This document shows positions 16,878 through 24,958 of a stretch of 64,000 bases of DNA, piece by piece. The position numbers and the translations under genes were made by a program. How positions within the stretch are numbered: position 1 is the first letter of the stretch; every line of letters begins with the position of its first letter. Under the pieces are notes generated by a model, which saw only the letters and a program-made list of their open reading frames with translations, was not told where the DNA came from and searched no databases. Location: contig CAZPNX010000002.1 of NCBI GenBank assembly GCA_964588285.1, forward strand, positions 1 to 64,000. Direction: 5' to 3'. This DNA is from CAZPNX01 sp964588285. GTDB taxonomy: Bacteria > Edwardsbacteria > AC1 > EtOH8.

Positions 16878-18635
16878 TCAGGTCTCCTCCACCGAGCAGG
16901 TCAGGGCCAAATCAGGAAACAGCCCGATGACGAATTCGGCCAGCAATATCCTGGCCCTTTCCGCGCTCTCGGCCTCCATCACCTTGGAGGCCACCCGGCG
17001 GCACTGGTCCAGCCGCAGGCTCAGGATCATCCGTTTTACCTCGGGCACGGCCACCGGGTTCATGCTGAACTCGTCCAGGCCCAGGCCCAGCAGCAAGGGC
17101 ACCGCCAGCGGGTCGGCGCACATCTCGCCGCACATGCCCACCCAGATGCCGGCCCGATGCCCGGCCTCGATCACCTCCCGTACCAGCCTCAGCACCGCCG
17201 GGTTGAAAGGGTCGTACATCTTGGCCACTTTCTGGTTGGTGCGGTCCACCGCTAGGGTGTATTGGGTCAGATCGTTGGAGCCGATGCTGAAAAAGTCGGA
17301 CTCGGCGGCCAGAGCCTGGGCCGACAGGGCGGCTGCCGGGGTCTCCACCATGATGCCCACCGGGCACTTCTCGTCGAATTTGATCCTGCCCCTCCTCAGC
17401 TCCTCCTTGGCCTCCTCCACCATCGCCTTGGCCCTTTTAAGCTCGTCCAGGCAGCAGATCATAGGAAACATTATCTTGACAGACCCGTGGGCCGAGGCCT
17501 TGAGGATGGCCCTCAGTTGAGATTTGAACATCTGAGGCCGGTCCAGGCAGAAACGGATGGCTCGCCAGCCTAGGAAGGGATTGGCCTCGGAGTCCGAAGC
17601 CTGGCTGCCGATCTTGTCGCCGCCCAGATCGAAGGTCCGGATGATGACCGGGTCCGGCGCCAGCTTTTCGGCCACCCGGCGGTAGATGGCGTATTGTTCG
17701 TCCTCGGTCGGCAGCCGGTCCGAGGTCAGGTAGAGAAACTCGGTGCGGAACAGCCCCACCCCCTTGGCCCCGTGGGAGAGCACCGAGGGCACCTCCTCGG
17801 GCAGCTCGATGTTGGCCGAAAGCTCCACCTGATGCCCGTCGCGGGTGATGGCCTTGGAGCGGCGCAGTTTCTTGAGATCGGCCACGTGTTTTTGGTAAGC
17901 CTTCTGCTGACGGCGGTAGGACTCCAGGGTGGCCGGAAGGGGGTTGAGGATGACCGTCCCCCGGTTGCCGTCCACCACCGCCCAGTCGTCCTGGGAGGCC
18001 TGGACCAGAGAGCCCTTGATGCCCACCACGGCCGGGATCTCCAAGCTGCGGGCGATGATGGCGGTATGCGAGGTCTTGCCCCCGATCTCGGTGACCATGG
18101 CCGAGGTTTTATGGGCGGCCAGATAGGCGGCGTCGGCCGGAGACAGTTCGTGGGCCAGCACGATGGCTTCTCGGGGTAGGCTGGGAGCCTGGCCCTGATC
18201 TCGGATATGCTTGACCACCCTCCAGGAGATGTCCCGGATGTCGACCACCCTCTCCTTGAGATATTGGTTGTCGGAACCCTCCAGCTGGCCGGCCACCTGC
18301 TCCATCACCTCGTGAAAGGCCGAGGCCGCGTCCTGCCCGTCCCGGCGAATGCGCTCCTTGGTACGCTCGGCGGCAGTGGCATCGGAGAGCATCATCAGCT
18401 GGGCGTCCCACAGCTGGGCCTCTTCCTGGCCCAGCCGCTCCACCACCAGGCCCCGCAGCTCGTCCAGTTCGGCTCTGGCCCTCTCCACGGCCCGGACGAA
18501 TCTTTGGACCTCGGACTCGGCGTCGGCCACCTTCTGCCGGGCCACAGCCGGGGCGCCCTTGCGGTAGATGAAGATCCGGCCGATGCCGATCCCGGGCGAG
18601 GCGGCGATCCCCTGCAGTTTCAGCTCCTTGGCCAT
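16878..18635 (-). CDS. ptsI: Phosphoenolpyruvate-protein phosphotransferase (PTS enzyme I)
   Basis: 585 residues. Enzyme I takes phosphate from PEP onto a His and passes it to HPr. The active His is His190 in GGKTSHTAIIARSLEIPAVVG; the PEP-binding part shows FRTEFLYL, IRTFDLGGDK, MVETPAAAL, GSNDLTQYTLAVDR and CGEMCADP. The ATG at 18635 lies 2 bases after the HPr stop codon, which decides the start; the frame is open to 18674 inside ptsH. No EIIA, EIIB or EIIC gene is in the window, so the PTS here may be regulatory only. Confidence 0.96.
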   Translation of the reverse strand: MAKELKLQGIAASPGIGIGRIFIYRKGAPAVARQKVADAESEVQRFVRAVERARAELDELRGLVVERLGQEEAQLWDAQLMMLSDATAAERTKERIRRDGQDAASAFHEVMEQVAGQLEGSDNQYLKERVVDIRDISWRVVKHIRDQGQAPSLPREAIVLAHELSPADAAYLAAHKTSAMVTEIGGKTSHTAIIARSLEIPAVVGIKGSLVQASQDDWAVVDGNRGTVILNPLPATLESYRRQQKAYQKHVADLKKLRRSKAITRDGHQVELSANIELPEEVPSVLSHGAKGVGLFRTEFLYLTSDRLPTEDEQYAIYRRVAEKLAPDPVIIRTFDLGGDKIGSQASDSEANPFLGWRAIRFCLDRPQMFKSQLRAILKASAHGSVKIMFPMICCLDELKRAKAMVEEAKEELRRGRIKFDEKCPVGIMVETPAAALSAQALAAESDFFSIGSNDLTQYTLAVDRTNQKVAKMYDPFNPAVLRLVREVIEAGHRAGIWVGMCGEMCADPLAVPLLLGLGLDEFSMNPVAVPEVKRMILSLRLDQCRRVASKVMEAESAERARILLAEFVIGLFPDLALTCSVEET

Positions 18636-18637
18636 CT

Positions 18638-18904
18638 TCAGTCCTCGTTGAATTTGTCGGCCACCAGCCGGCACAAGGCCTCCAGGGCCTCGGTTTCGTC
18701 AGGCCCCTGGGCCCTGATGTGCAGGCTGGAGCCGGGCTCGGCCGCCAGCATCATCACCCCCATGATGCTCTTGCCGTTGACCTCCAGGTCATCCTTGCGG
18801 ATCCAGATCTGGGAGCGGTAGCGGTCGGCTGTTTTCACCATCAGGGCCGCCGGCCGGGCGTGCATCCCCAGCCGGTTGACAATGGTCACCGAGGCCTCCT
18901 TCAT
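18638..18904 (-). CDS. ptsH: Phosphocarrier protein HPr
   Basis: 88 residues. His15 (GMHARPA) is the site phosphorylated by enzyme I, and Ser46 (NGKSIMGVMMLAA) is the regulatory site used by HPr kinase/phosphorylase, which is encoded 2.2 kb upstream on the same strand. Both sites and their surroundings are intact. The ATG overlaps the stop of the GH57 gene (ATGA), and ptsI follows 2 bases after its stop, so the three are almost certainly cotranscribed. Confidence 0.97.
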   Translation of the reverse strand: MKEASVTIVNRLGMHARPAALMVKTADRYRSQIWIRKDDLEVNGKSIMGVMMLAAEPGSSLHIRAQGPDETEALEALCRLVADKFNED

Positions 18905-20961
18905 GGCTTAACCTCGACCGATATTTCCAACGTTTCGGTTTGCCCCGGCTCCAGCCTTATCAGCCGGCTCCAAACCAAGCAGGAGCACTGGTAATTACGC
19001 TCCAGGCCCGATTCCGACTGGGAGACCGTCTCTACCGGATAGCGCCACAGGTCCCAAGCACGGTCCAGCCGGAATTCAACCCTGAGTCCGCGGAAGTCGT
19101 CGTGCACCTCCAGGTATTGAATATCGCCGTCCTCGGCCGCCCGGTCCAGCCTGTCGGTGGAAAGAGGCTTTGTTGATTTACAATAGCGTCCTTCCCCTGC
19201 TGAAAGCAGCCCCAGGTTGAACTCGATGCCCGGCCTCAGCTCCACCGGCTCTCTTCCCTTGTTGGTCCAGCGATAGTCCGCCCGGAGGACGCCGTAGGCC
19301 GCCAGCCTTACCGTCTTTTCGATTACTATGTTTTTATGGATACCTTTCATCCCGACGCCCGGCACCTTGTTATCCCCAAGCTCCGACTCCTCCCAGCCGG
19401 TTTCCAGCACCCCTTGGTAGGCCGGAAGGCGTGATCCTCGCAGCGATTCCAGGCAGGCCTCGGGCTCCAACAGATGATCCATCAAGGCCATCCTGGGGCA
19501 GGGATCATAGGTCAGCAGATTTTCCAGCCCCTCCTCCTTGGCCGCCATCATCTCGTGGATGCTCTTGCCTGATTCCTCCCCGGTGCGGTGCTCCTTTATG
19601 TGACGGTGGTAACTCTCCGGCCGTCGGGAAAGGTTGTCCAGCAGATTTGTCTCCTTCTCCTTCAGGTCCCATTCGTATATAGCCCCACCCCAGTCCGGCT
19701 TGAGGTAGAGGCTCATCATCCGGTTGGAAAGCTTGACCTCTGTCCGCCCGTCGCCGTCGAAGTCCCGGCGCTCCATCGACCGGCACCCGGCCTGATTTAG
19801 CGCCAAGTTTTCGGCCCGGATCAGGTGCCGGTACAAGGCCGAGCGCAGGTGCGGCAGGTAGAGCCCTCCGAAAATGCCGTGCCAGTAGCCGCAGTTGCAC
19901 TGTCCCCGGTAGAGCTCACGCCTAACTTCGGGGCCGGACTGGGCCACCATGGACGACACCTCCAGCATCTTGCGGTAAATAAAATTCGATTCCGGGTACT
20001 TAGCGAAGAAGTTTTTCCAGATCCCACCCCGGACGAACGGGGCGTAACGGTCGTAGTTGCCCTCGCGCTTCAGCCTGTCCACCAGCTCCCGGTAGACGGC
20101 CTCGGCCTCGGGCTGCAGCACCCATTCGCCCATTTCGGTATAGGACCCGGTCGGCAGGTAGATCCTTCCCCGGGGTAAGATTTTTTCCGCCGCTTGGGCG
20201 AAGGTTATCGTCTCGATGCGCTCCCGATTGGCCTCCAGGGCCTCAAGGAATCTGATCAGCCAGCCTTTGGCGAAGACGTGCTGGTGGGTTCCCGGCCACA
20301 CCCCGAACTTCTCCCCGTCGTCGGCCAATATCGCCAGCTGACCCGGCCGATGCTCGTTCAGCAGGTGGCCGATGACCTCCTCCACGTCGTGGAAGGGGAT
20401 CAGATAACGAAGTTTTTGGCTTATGGGAAATACCTTCAGCGAACATCCCTGGTCATCGGTCAAAAAATATCCGTTCAGATCCTGGTCGAAAAGACCGGCC
20501 GCCTTGAAATGGGCGTCGTCCAAGGCCGTCCAGCCGATCCCGGCCTGGGTTAGGGTCGAGGGCAGCGACGGTTCCCATACTCGTTCCGCCACCCAGGCCC
20601 CTTGTGGCCTGGCCCCGAAGTGTTGCTCCAGGAAATCGGACATCATGGCCAGCTGGCCCCGGCGGTCCCGCTCCGGTATGGCCGGCAGAATGGGTTCGTA
20701 GAACCCTCCGCCCCAGAGCTCCACCTGCCCCCGGTCGGAAAGCTGCTTGACCAAAGTCAGGTACTCGGGATGATGTCCTGCCAGCCATTCCCACAGGCAG
20801 CCGCTGTTGTGCAGGGTGAAGCGGAACCAGGGGCGCTGGGCGACCAGCTCCAGGAAAGGCAGATAGGCCTTCTGATAGGCCTCCTCGAAAACAAAGTCGA
20901 AGTTGCCCACCGGCTGGTGGTTGTGGACGCCGAAGAGGAAGTAAGTTTTATTGGTATTCAT
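18901..20961 (-). CDS. GH57 family 4-alpha-glucanotransferase / alpha-amylase
   Basis: 686 residues. Glycoside hydrolase family 57 catalytic barrel, then the two beta-sandwich regions (DUF1925/DUF1926) seen in the Thermococcus 4-alpha-glucanotransferase. Motifs: FGVHNHQPVGNF (11-21), WGGGFYEPILP, WVAERVWEP with the likely nucleophile Glu126, and ADDGEKFGVWPGTH with the acid/base Asp at 214-215. There is no signal peptide, so it acts in the cytosol, probably on glycogen or maltodextrin. Its stop overlaps the ptsH start by 4 bases, coupling glucan mobilisation to PTS regulators. The ATG at 20961 is preferred; the frame is open to 20982. Confidence 0.88.
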   Translation of the reverse strand: MNTNKTYFLFGVHNHQPVGNFDFVFEEAYQKAYLPFLELVAQRPWFRFTLHNSGCLWEWLAGHHPEYLTLVKQLSDRGQVELWGGGFYEPILPAIPERDRRGQLAMMSDFLEQHFGARPQGAWVAERVWEPSLPSTLTQAGIGWTALDDAHFKAAGLFDQDLNGYFLTDDQGCSLKVFPISQKLRYLIPFHDVEEVIGHLLNEHRPGQLAILADDGEKFGVWPGTHQHVFAKGWLIRFLEALEANRERIETITFAQAAEKILPRGRIYLPTGSYTEMGEWVLQPEAEAVYRELVDRLKREGNYDRYAPFVRGGIWKNFFAKYPESNFIYRKMLEVSSMVAQSGPEVRRELYRGQCNCGYWHGIFGGLYLPHLRSALYRHLIRAENLALNQAGCRSMERRDFDGDGRTEVKLSNRMMSLYLKPDWGGAIYEWDLKEKETNLLDNLSRRPESYHRHIKEHRTGEESGKSIHEMMAAKEEGLENLLTYDPCPRMALMDHLLEPEACLESLRGSRLPAYQGVLETGWEESELGDNKVPGVGMKGIHKNIVIEKTVRLAAYGVLRADYRWTNKGREPVELRPGIEFNLGLLSAGEGRYCKSTKPLSTDRLDRAAEDGDIQYLEVHDDFRGLRVEFRLDRAWDLWRYPVETVSQSESGLERNYQCSCLVWSRLIRLEPGQTETLEISVEVKP

Positions 20962-21020
20962 TCGGATCAAACAAAGAAGCACAAGTTAATCTCTTTTTCC
21001 CGCTTCTTCTGCCTTTTTAA

Positions 21021-21105
21021 CCTGAGTGAAGTCGAAGGTTTGCCCCCTGCCTTCTGCGTTAGGTGTTTTGCGTTCCGTATTTTCGCCCTGAGCCGGGTCC
21101 AAGGG
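21021..21105. repeat. Two copies of the 'CCTGAGYGNAGTCGAAGG' dispersed repeat
   Basis: cctgagtgaagtcgaagg (21021-21038) and a degenerate copy ccctgagccgggtccaaggg (21086-21105) lie between GH57 and hprK. Related units occur inside genes at 26018-26098 and 30142-30164. Confidence 0.55.
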
Positions 21106-21111
21106 CTGCCT

Positions 21112-22080
21112 TTATTCTATATCGTCGTCCTCGTCGTACCGGGCCGCCTCGAATTTCTTCTGGATAGAGTCCAAAAGCCTCTTATTGAACTCCTCGGCCG
21201 AGCGGTATCCGCAGAGCTTGAGCAGGTGGTTCATGGCGATCACCTCGGAGACAACGCTGATATTCTTGCCCGGCACCACCGGCACCGTTACTAATGGTAT
21301 CTGGACTCCCAGGATTTCGGTGGGCTTCTCCTCCAAGCCCAGCCGCTCGTAGTCCTCGTCGTCCGACCAGCGCTTCAGCCTGACCTCCACCTCCACCCGC
21401 TTCCTCATCCGCACCGCCCGGATGCCGAAGATGGCCGTCAGGTCGATGATGCCCACCCCTCGGATCTCCATGTGGTGCTGCAGGGTCTGGTTCCCGTAGC
21501 CGATGAGCATGTTGGCCCCGCGGCGTTTTATCATCACCACGTCGTCGGCCACCAGCCGGTGCCCCCTCTCCACCAGGTCCAGGGCGCACTCGCTCTTGCC
21601 GATGCCCGAGTCCCCGGTATAGAGCAATCCCACTCCATAGACGTCCACCAGGGTGCCGTGCACCGAGACCACCGGCGCCAGGCGGTTGTCGATATAGGCC
21701 GTCAGCTTGTGAATGAAATCGGTGGTGTCCATCTCGGTGCGAAATAACGGCACCCCCCGCTCCCGGGCCTGGTCCAGAAGCTCGGGATGGACCTCCAGCT
21801 TTTTGGTGACGATGACGCAGGGGATGTGATGGGACATGATCCGCCCCAGGGCCTCGATCCGGGCCTGGGAGCTCAGCGTCTCCAAATATCCGGTCTCGGT
21901 GATGCCGATGATCTGGATGCGCTCCCACAGAAAGTATCCCATGTAGCCGGTCAGGGCCAGGCCGGGGCGGTTGGTGTCGGCGATGACGATCTTGCGCTCC
22001 AGCTGTCCCGGATTGAGCACCTCCAGCCGCAGGGCCTCCTTCCGGTCTTCCAGCAATTCCTTGACGGTGATCTCTTTCAT
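21112..22080 (-). CDS. hprK: HPr kinase/phosphorylase
   Basis: 322 residues. The bifunctional enzyme phosphorylates and dephosphorylates HPr Ser46 according to metabolic state. The N-terminal domain (1-130) is followed by the catalytic Walker A loop GDSGIGKS (156-163), the catalytic His in SVHG, RGHRLVADDVV, and the signature EIRGVGIIDLTAIFG. Length is normal. The hpf gene lies just upstream and GH57-ptsH-ptsI downstream, with a repeat-filled gap of 150 bases to GH57. Confidence 0.96.
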   Translation of the reverse strand: MKEITVKELLEDRKEALRLEVLNPGQLERKIVIADTNRPGLALTGYMGYFLWERIQIIGITETGYLETLSSQARIEALGRIMSHHIPCVIVTKKLEVHPELLDQARERGVPLFRTEMDTTDFIHKLTAYIDNRLAPVVSVHGTLVDVYGVGLLYTGDSGIGKSECALDLVERGHRLVADDVVMIKRRGANMLIGYGNQTLQHHMEIRGVGIIDLTAIFGIRAVRMRKRVEVEVRLKRWSDDEDYERLGLEEKPTEILGVQIPLVTVPVVPGKNISVVSEVIAMNHLLKLCGYRSAEEFNKRLLDSIQKKFEAARYDEDDDIE

Positions 22081-22119
22081 TCCACCCCCTCTCGGGCATG
22101 AAACTGCTTACCCGGCCTT

Positions 22120-22434
22120 TCAGATCTTGACGCTCACCCGCTTGCGGTCGCGCCGCTTCTCCTTGAACTTCTTGACCTGGGACTCTATCTTCTTGGCCGC
22201 CATGTCCACGGCGCTCTCCATGCTGGTGGAGACCTCCTTGGCCGTCAGCCTCTTTCCCCGCGGCAGGTGCAGGGTGATCTCGGCTTGGTGGCGATGCTTT
22301 TCCTCGGTGAGAATGACCCTGGCCTCCAAAATACGATCAAAGAACCGCTCCAGTCTGGCCATACGGTCCTCGACCTCGGCCCGCATGGCGTCGGTCATTT
22401 CGGGATAGTGACGGGTGGTGATGTTCAGCTGCAT
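22120..22434 (-). CDS. hpf: Ribosome hibernation promoting factor (short form)
   Basis: 104 residues. MQLNITTRHYPEMTDAMRAEVEDRMARLERFF and EITLHLPRGKRLTAKEVSTSMESAVDMAAKKIESQ are typical of the HPF/YfiA fold, which binds the 30S decoding region and stores ribosomes in stationary phase. The protein lacks the C-terminal dimerisation domain of long HPF. A strong GGAGGG precedes the ATG. In many bacteria hpf follows rpoN directly; here lipA lies between them. Confidence 0.93.
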   Translation of the reverse strand: MQLNITTRHYPEMTDAMRAEVEDRMARLERFFDRILEARVILTEEKHRHQAEITLHLPRGKRLTAKEVSTSMESAVDMAAKKIESQVKKFKEKRRDRKRVSVKI

Positions 22435-22606
22435 GGGCGTCCCTCCTTTGTTGGCTTGTTATGCTCAAAGTCCGGATTGGTTGACAAACGACCAGGTCTA
22501 TTATAATGAGTGCGGCGATCAATCATTGTGTAACTGGTGAAAATCCGAATAATCAATAGAAAGTTCCCCGGGATTCCCCAGTTTGGGTATTAGCCGGGTT
22601 GATCCT

Positions 22607-23488
22607 TTACCTTTGTGCTCTATCCATAGAATAATATAGCTCGGCCGCCCGATAGGAGCTTCTCACCAAAGGTCCGGCCAGGACCGCCAGCTCCAAGCTT
22701 CGGCCTTTTTCCTCCAGCCGGGTAAATTCCTCCCCGCTCCAGAACCTGGCGATGGGCCGGTGCCGGGGCGAGGGAGAGAGGTATTGCCCGACGGTGGCCG
22801 CCTGGCATCCGGCTTGAGCCAGATCGTTGAAAACTGCTTCGATCTCTTCCCTGTCTTCGCCCAAGCCCACCATCATGCCGGATTTGGTCCTAAGGCCGGC
22901 CTTGCACGCCAGGGAAAGAATCTGAAGCGACCGGCGGTAGTCGGCTTCCGGCCTGACCTGGGTATAAAGACGGGGAACGGTTTCCAGGTTGTGGTTGAGA
23001 ACGTCGGGCTTGGAATCAAGTATCATCCCCAGCGCCCGCCGGTCTCCTTTTAGGTCGGGTATCAGCACTTCGACCTTGGTTCCCGGACTGGCGGCCCTGA
23101 TGGCGGCCACAGTGGCGGCAAAATGGCCGGCGCCGCCGTCGTCCAGATCATCCCTGGTCACCGAGGTCACCACCGCATAGGCCAGCCTCAGCTCGGCCAC
23201 CGCCCGGCCCACCGCCTCCGGCTCGTCGGCATCCAGCGCCTGGGGCCGGCCCTGGGGCACGGCGCAAAAGGTGCAGCTCCGAGTGCAGGCCGGCCCCATG
23301 ATTAAAAAGGTGGCCGTGCCCTCGGAAAAGCATCGGTTGCAGTTGGGGCATTTGGCCGAACGGCAGACGGTGTTCAGACCGAGGCTCTCCAGGATATGCC
23401 CCACTTGCTGGCGGGCCGGATTCTGGGACAGGACCTGCTTGAACTCCGGCGGCAGCCGCCGGCGGTTTGTTTTGGCAGTGTTAATCAT
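22607..23488 (-). CDS. lipA: Lipoyl synthase
   Basis: 293 residues. A radical-SAM enzyme that inserts two sulfurs into octanoyl chains on lipoyl domains. The auxiliary cluster ligands are Cys42, Cys47 and Cys53 (CRSAKCPNCNRC), and the radical-SAM cluster ligands are Cys68, Cys72 and Cys75 (CTRSCTFC). The C-terminal RSSYRA holds the conserved Ser that also ligates the auxiliary cluster. Other motifs: VVTSVTRDDLDDGGAGHFA, ETVPRLY and SGMMVGLGE. It sits between rpoN and hpf, an unusual place. No lipB is nearby. Confidence 0.96.
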   Translation of the reverse strand: MINTAKTNRRRLPPEFKQVLSQNPARQQVGHILESLGLNTVCRSAKCPNCNRCFSEGTATFLIMGPACTRSCTFCAVPQGRPQALDADEPEAVGRAVAELRLAYAVVTSVTRDDLDDGGAGHFAATVAAIRAASPGTKVEVLIPDLKGDRRALGMILDSKPDVLNHNLETVPRLYTQVRPEADYRRSLQILSLACKAGLRTKSGMMVGLGEDREEIEAVFNDLAQAGCQAATVGQYLSPSPRHRPIARFWSGEEFTRLEEKGRSLELAVLAGPLVRSSYRAAELYYSMDRAQR

Positions 23489-23563
23489 TTTCCTTTCCGG
23501 CCTGCCGGTGCTGAGTTTGTGCCTTCGGGCGGCGGAATCAAAAAACCTTGAGAAATGGAGGAT

Positions 23564-24958
23564 CTACCTTTTACGTCTCAGCCGGGTGGGCAATATCCGT
23601 TCCTCCTCCCGGTATTTGGCCACCGTGCGCCGGGCGATGTTGATCCCCCGCTGCTTCAGCATTTTGGCGATCTGTCCGTCGGTCAGAGGTTTTTTAGCGT
23701 CCTCGCTTCCGACCAGATCGCTGATCATGGCCTTGATGCCCCGGGAGGAATCGATGCCGGCATCCGTCTTCAGCCCGCCGCCGAACAGGGAGCGCAAAGG
23801 CACCACGCCGTGGGGTGTCAGGGCGTACTTGTTCTGCACCGCCCGGCTGACGGTGGACTCGTGCATTCCGATGTCCTGGGCTACCTGACCCATGGTCATC
23901 GGCTGGATGGCCCGGATCCCATTCTCCAGAAAATCCCGTTGCCGGGAGACCACCGCCTCCAGGATTTTGCCGATGGTCCGCCTCCGCTGCTCGATCATCC
24001 TGATGATGAACCGGGCGGCCTCTATCCTTTTGGCCACATAGGCCCGGTCTTCGGGGCTGGACGATTTGGCTTGGCGCAGAATCTGTTTGTAGCCCGGGGT
24101 CAGGCGCACCCGGGGCACGGCTCTATCGTTGGGAATGATCTGGTAGCCGTCCCCCACCTTTTCGATAATGACGTCCGGATAAACATAGCGGGGCTCCTCG
24201 GTGTCCAGTCCGGAGCCGGGCCTAGGGGAAAGGCCGGCGATCACCTTCTGGGCCCGGGCCACTTCGGCCACTGTGGTCTTCAGCGCTCGGGCAATGGCCG
24301 GCAGCCGCTGCCTCTCCAGCAGATCGAAGTGCGAAGTCACCACCCTCCAGGCCAGAGTGCCCTCCTTCCCCTGCCGGGCCAGCTGGATGAGCAAACACTC
24401 CCTAAGGTCCCGGGCGCCTACCCCCGGCGGATCCAAGCTCTGCACCTTTTTCAGGGCCTGGGCCACCTGTTCCGTCTGGCATCCGGCCTGCTTAGCTATC
24501 TCCTCCAGCGGAACCTTGAGGAAACCGTCTCCGTCAAGGTTGCCAATGATCAACTCGCCAAGTCCAACGTCATCTCCGTTACCCGAGGCGATCCTAAGCT
24601 GGGTGACCAGATTGTCGTGCAGGCTCTCACGGCAGGAGATGATCGGAAAGCCGGTGACCTCGGGGGTGGTCTCGCATGACTGGGGGGCAGACTCCATCTC
24701 CTCTTGGAGATAGTCCTGCCAGTCTATCTTATCGTCCGTCCCCTGGTCCTGGTCCGGCTCCTCGACTAGCTCCTCGGCCCCTTCCTTGATGTCCTCGCCT
24801 TCGGGCACCTCCTCCAGCATGGGGTTGATCTCCAGCTCCTGGCGCACCAGCTGCTGCAGCTCCAGGGTCGGCATTTGGAGCAGTTTTAAAAGCTGGAGCA
24901 TCTCCGGGGCCAGAACCTGCCTCAGCTCCCCTCTCAGCTCCATCCGGGACGGCGTCAC
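23564..24958 (-). CDS. rpoN: RNA polymerase sigma-54 factor
   Basis: 464 residues. Region I is Gln/Leu rich (LRQVLAPEMLQLLKLLQMPTLEL...), followed by an acidic region II (GEDIKEGAEELVEEPDQDQG), the core-binding region, a helix-turn-helix and the RpoN box ARRTVAKYREE at the C-terminus. The GTG start at 24958 overlaps the stop of the lptA-like gene (GTGA); an ATG at 24943 is the alternative. In the usual order lptC-lptA-lptB-rpoN an lptB gene would come first; here rpoN follows lptA directly. Confidence 0.96.
   Translation of the reverse strand: MTPSRMELRGELRQVLAPEMLQLLKLLQMPTLELQQLVRQELEINPMLEEVPEGEDIKEGAEELVEEPDQDQGTDDKIDWQDYLQEEMESAPQSCETTPEVTGFPIISCRESLHDNLVTQLRIASGNGDDVGLGELIIGNLDGDGFLKVPLEEIAKQAGCQTEQVAQALKKVQSLDPPGVGARDLRECLLIQLARQGKEGTLAWRVVTSHFDLLERQRLPAIARALKTTVAEVARAQKVIAGLSPRPGSGLDTEEPRYVYPDVIIEKVGDGYQIIPNDRAVPRVRLTPGYKQILRQAKSSSPEDRAYVAKRIEAARFIIRMIEQRRRTIGKILEAVVSRQRDFLENGIRAIQPMTMGQVAQDIGMHESTVSRAVQNKYALTPHGVVPLRSLFGGGLKTDAGIDSSRGIKAMISDLVGSEDAKKPLTDGQIAKMLKQRGINIARRTVAKYREEERILPTRLRRKR

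Noticed and set aside
22498..22506. TATAAT-like box upstream of hpf
   Set aside because: A good -10 is present on the minus strand, but no acceptable -35 lies 16-18 bases away, so I do not call a promoter.
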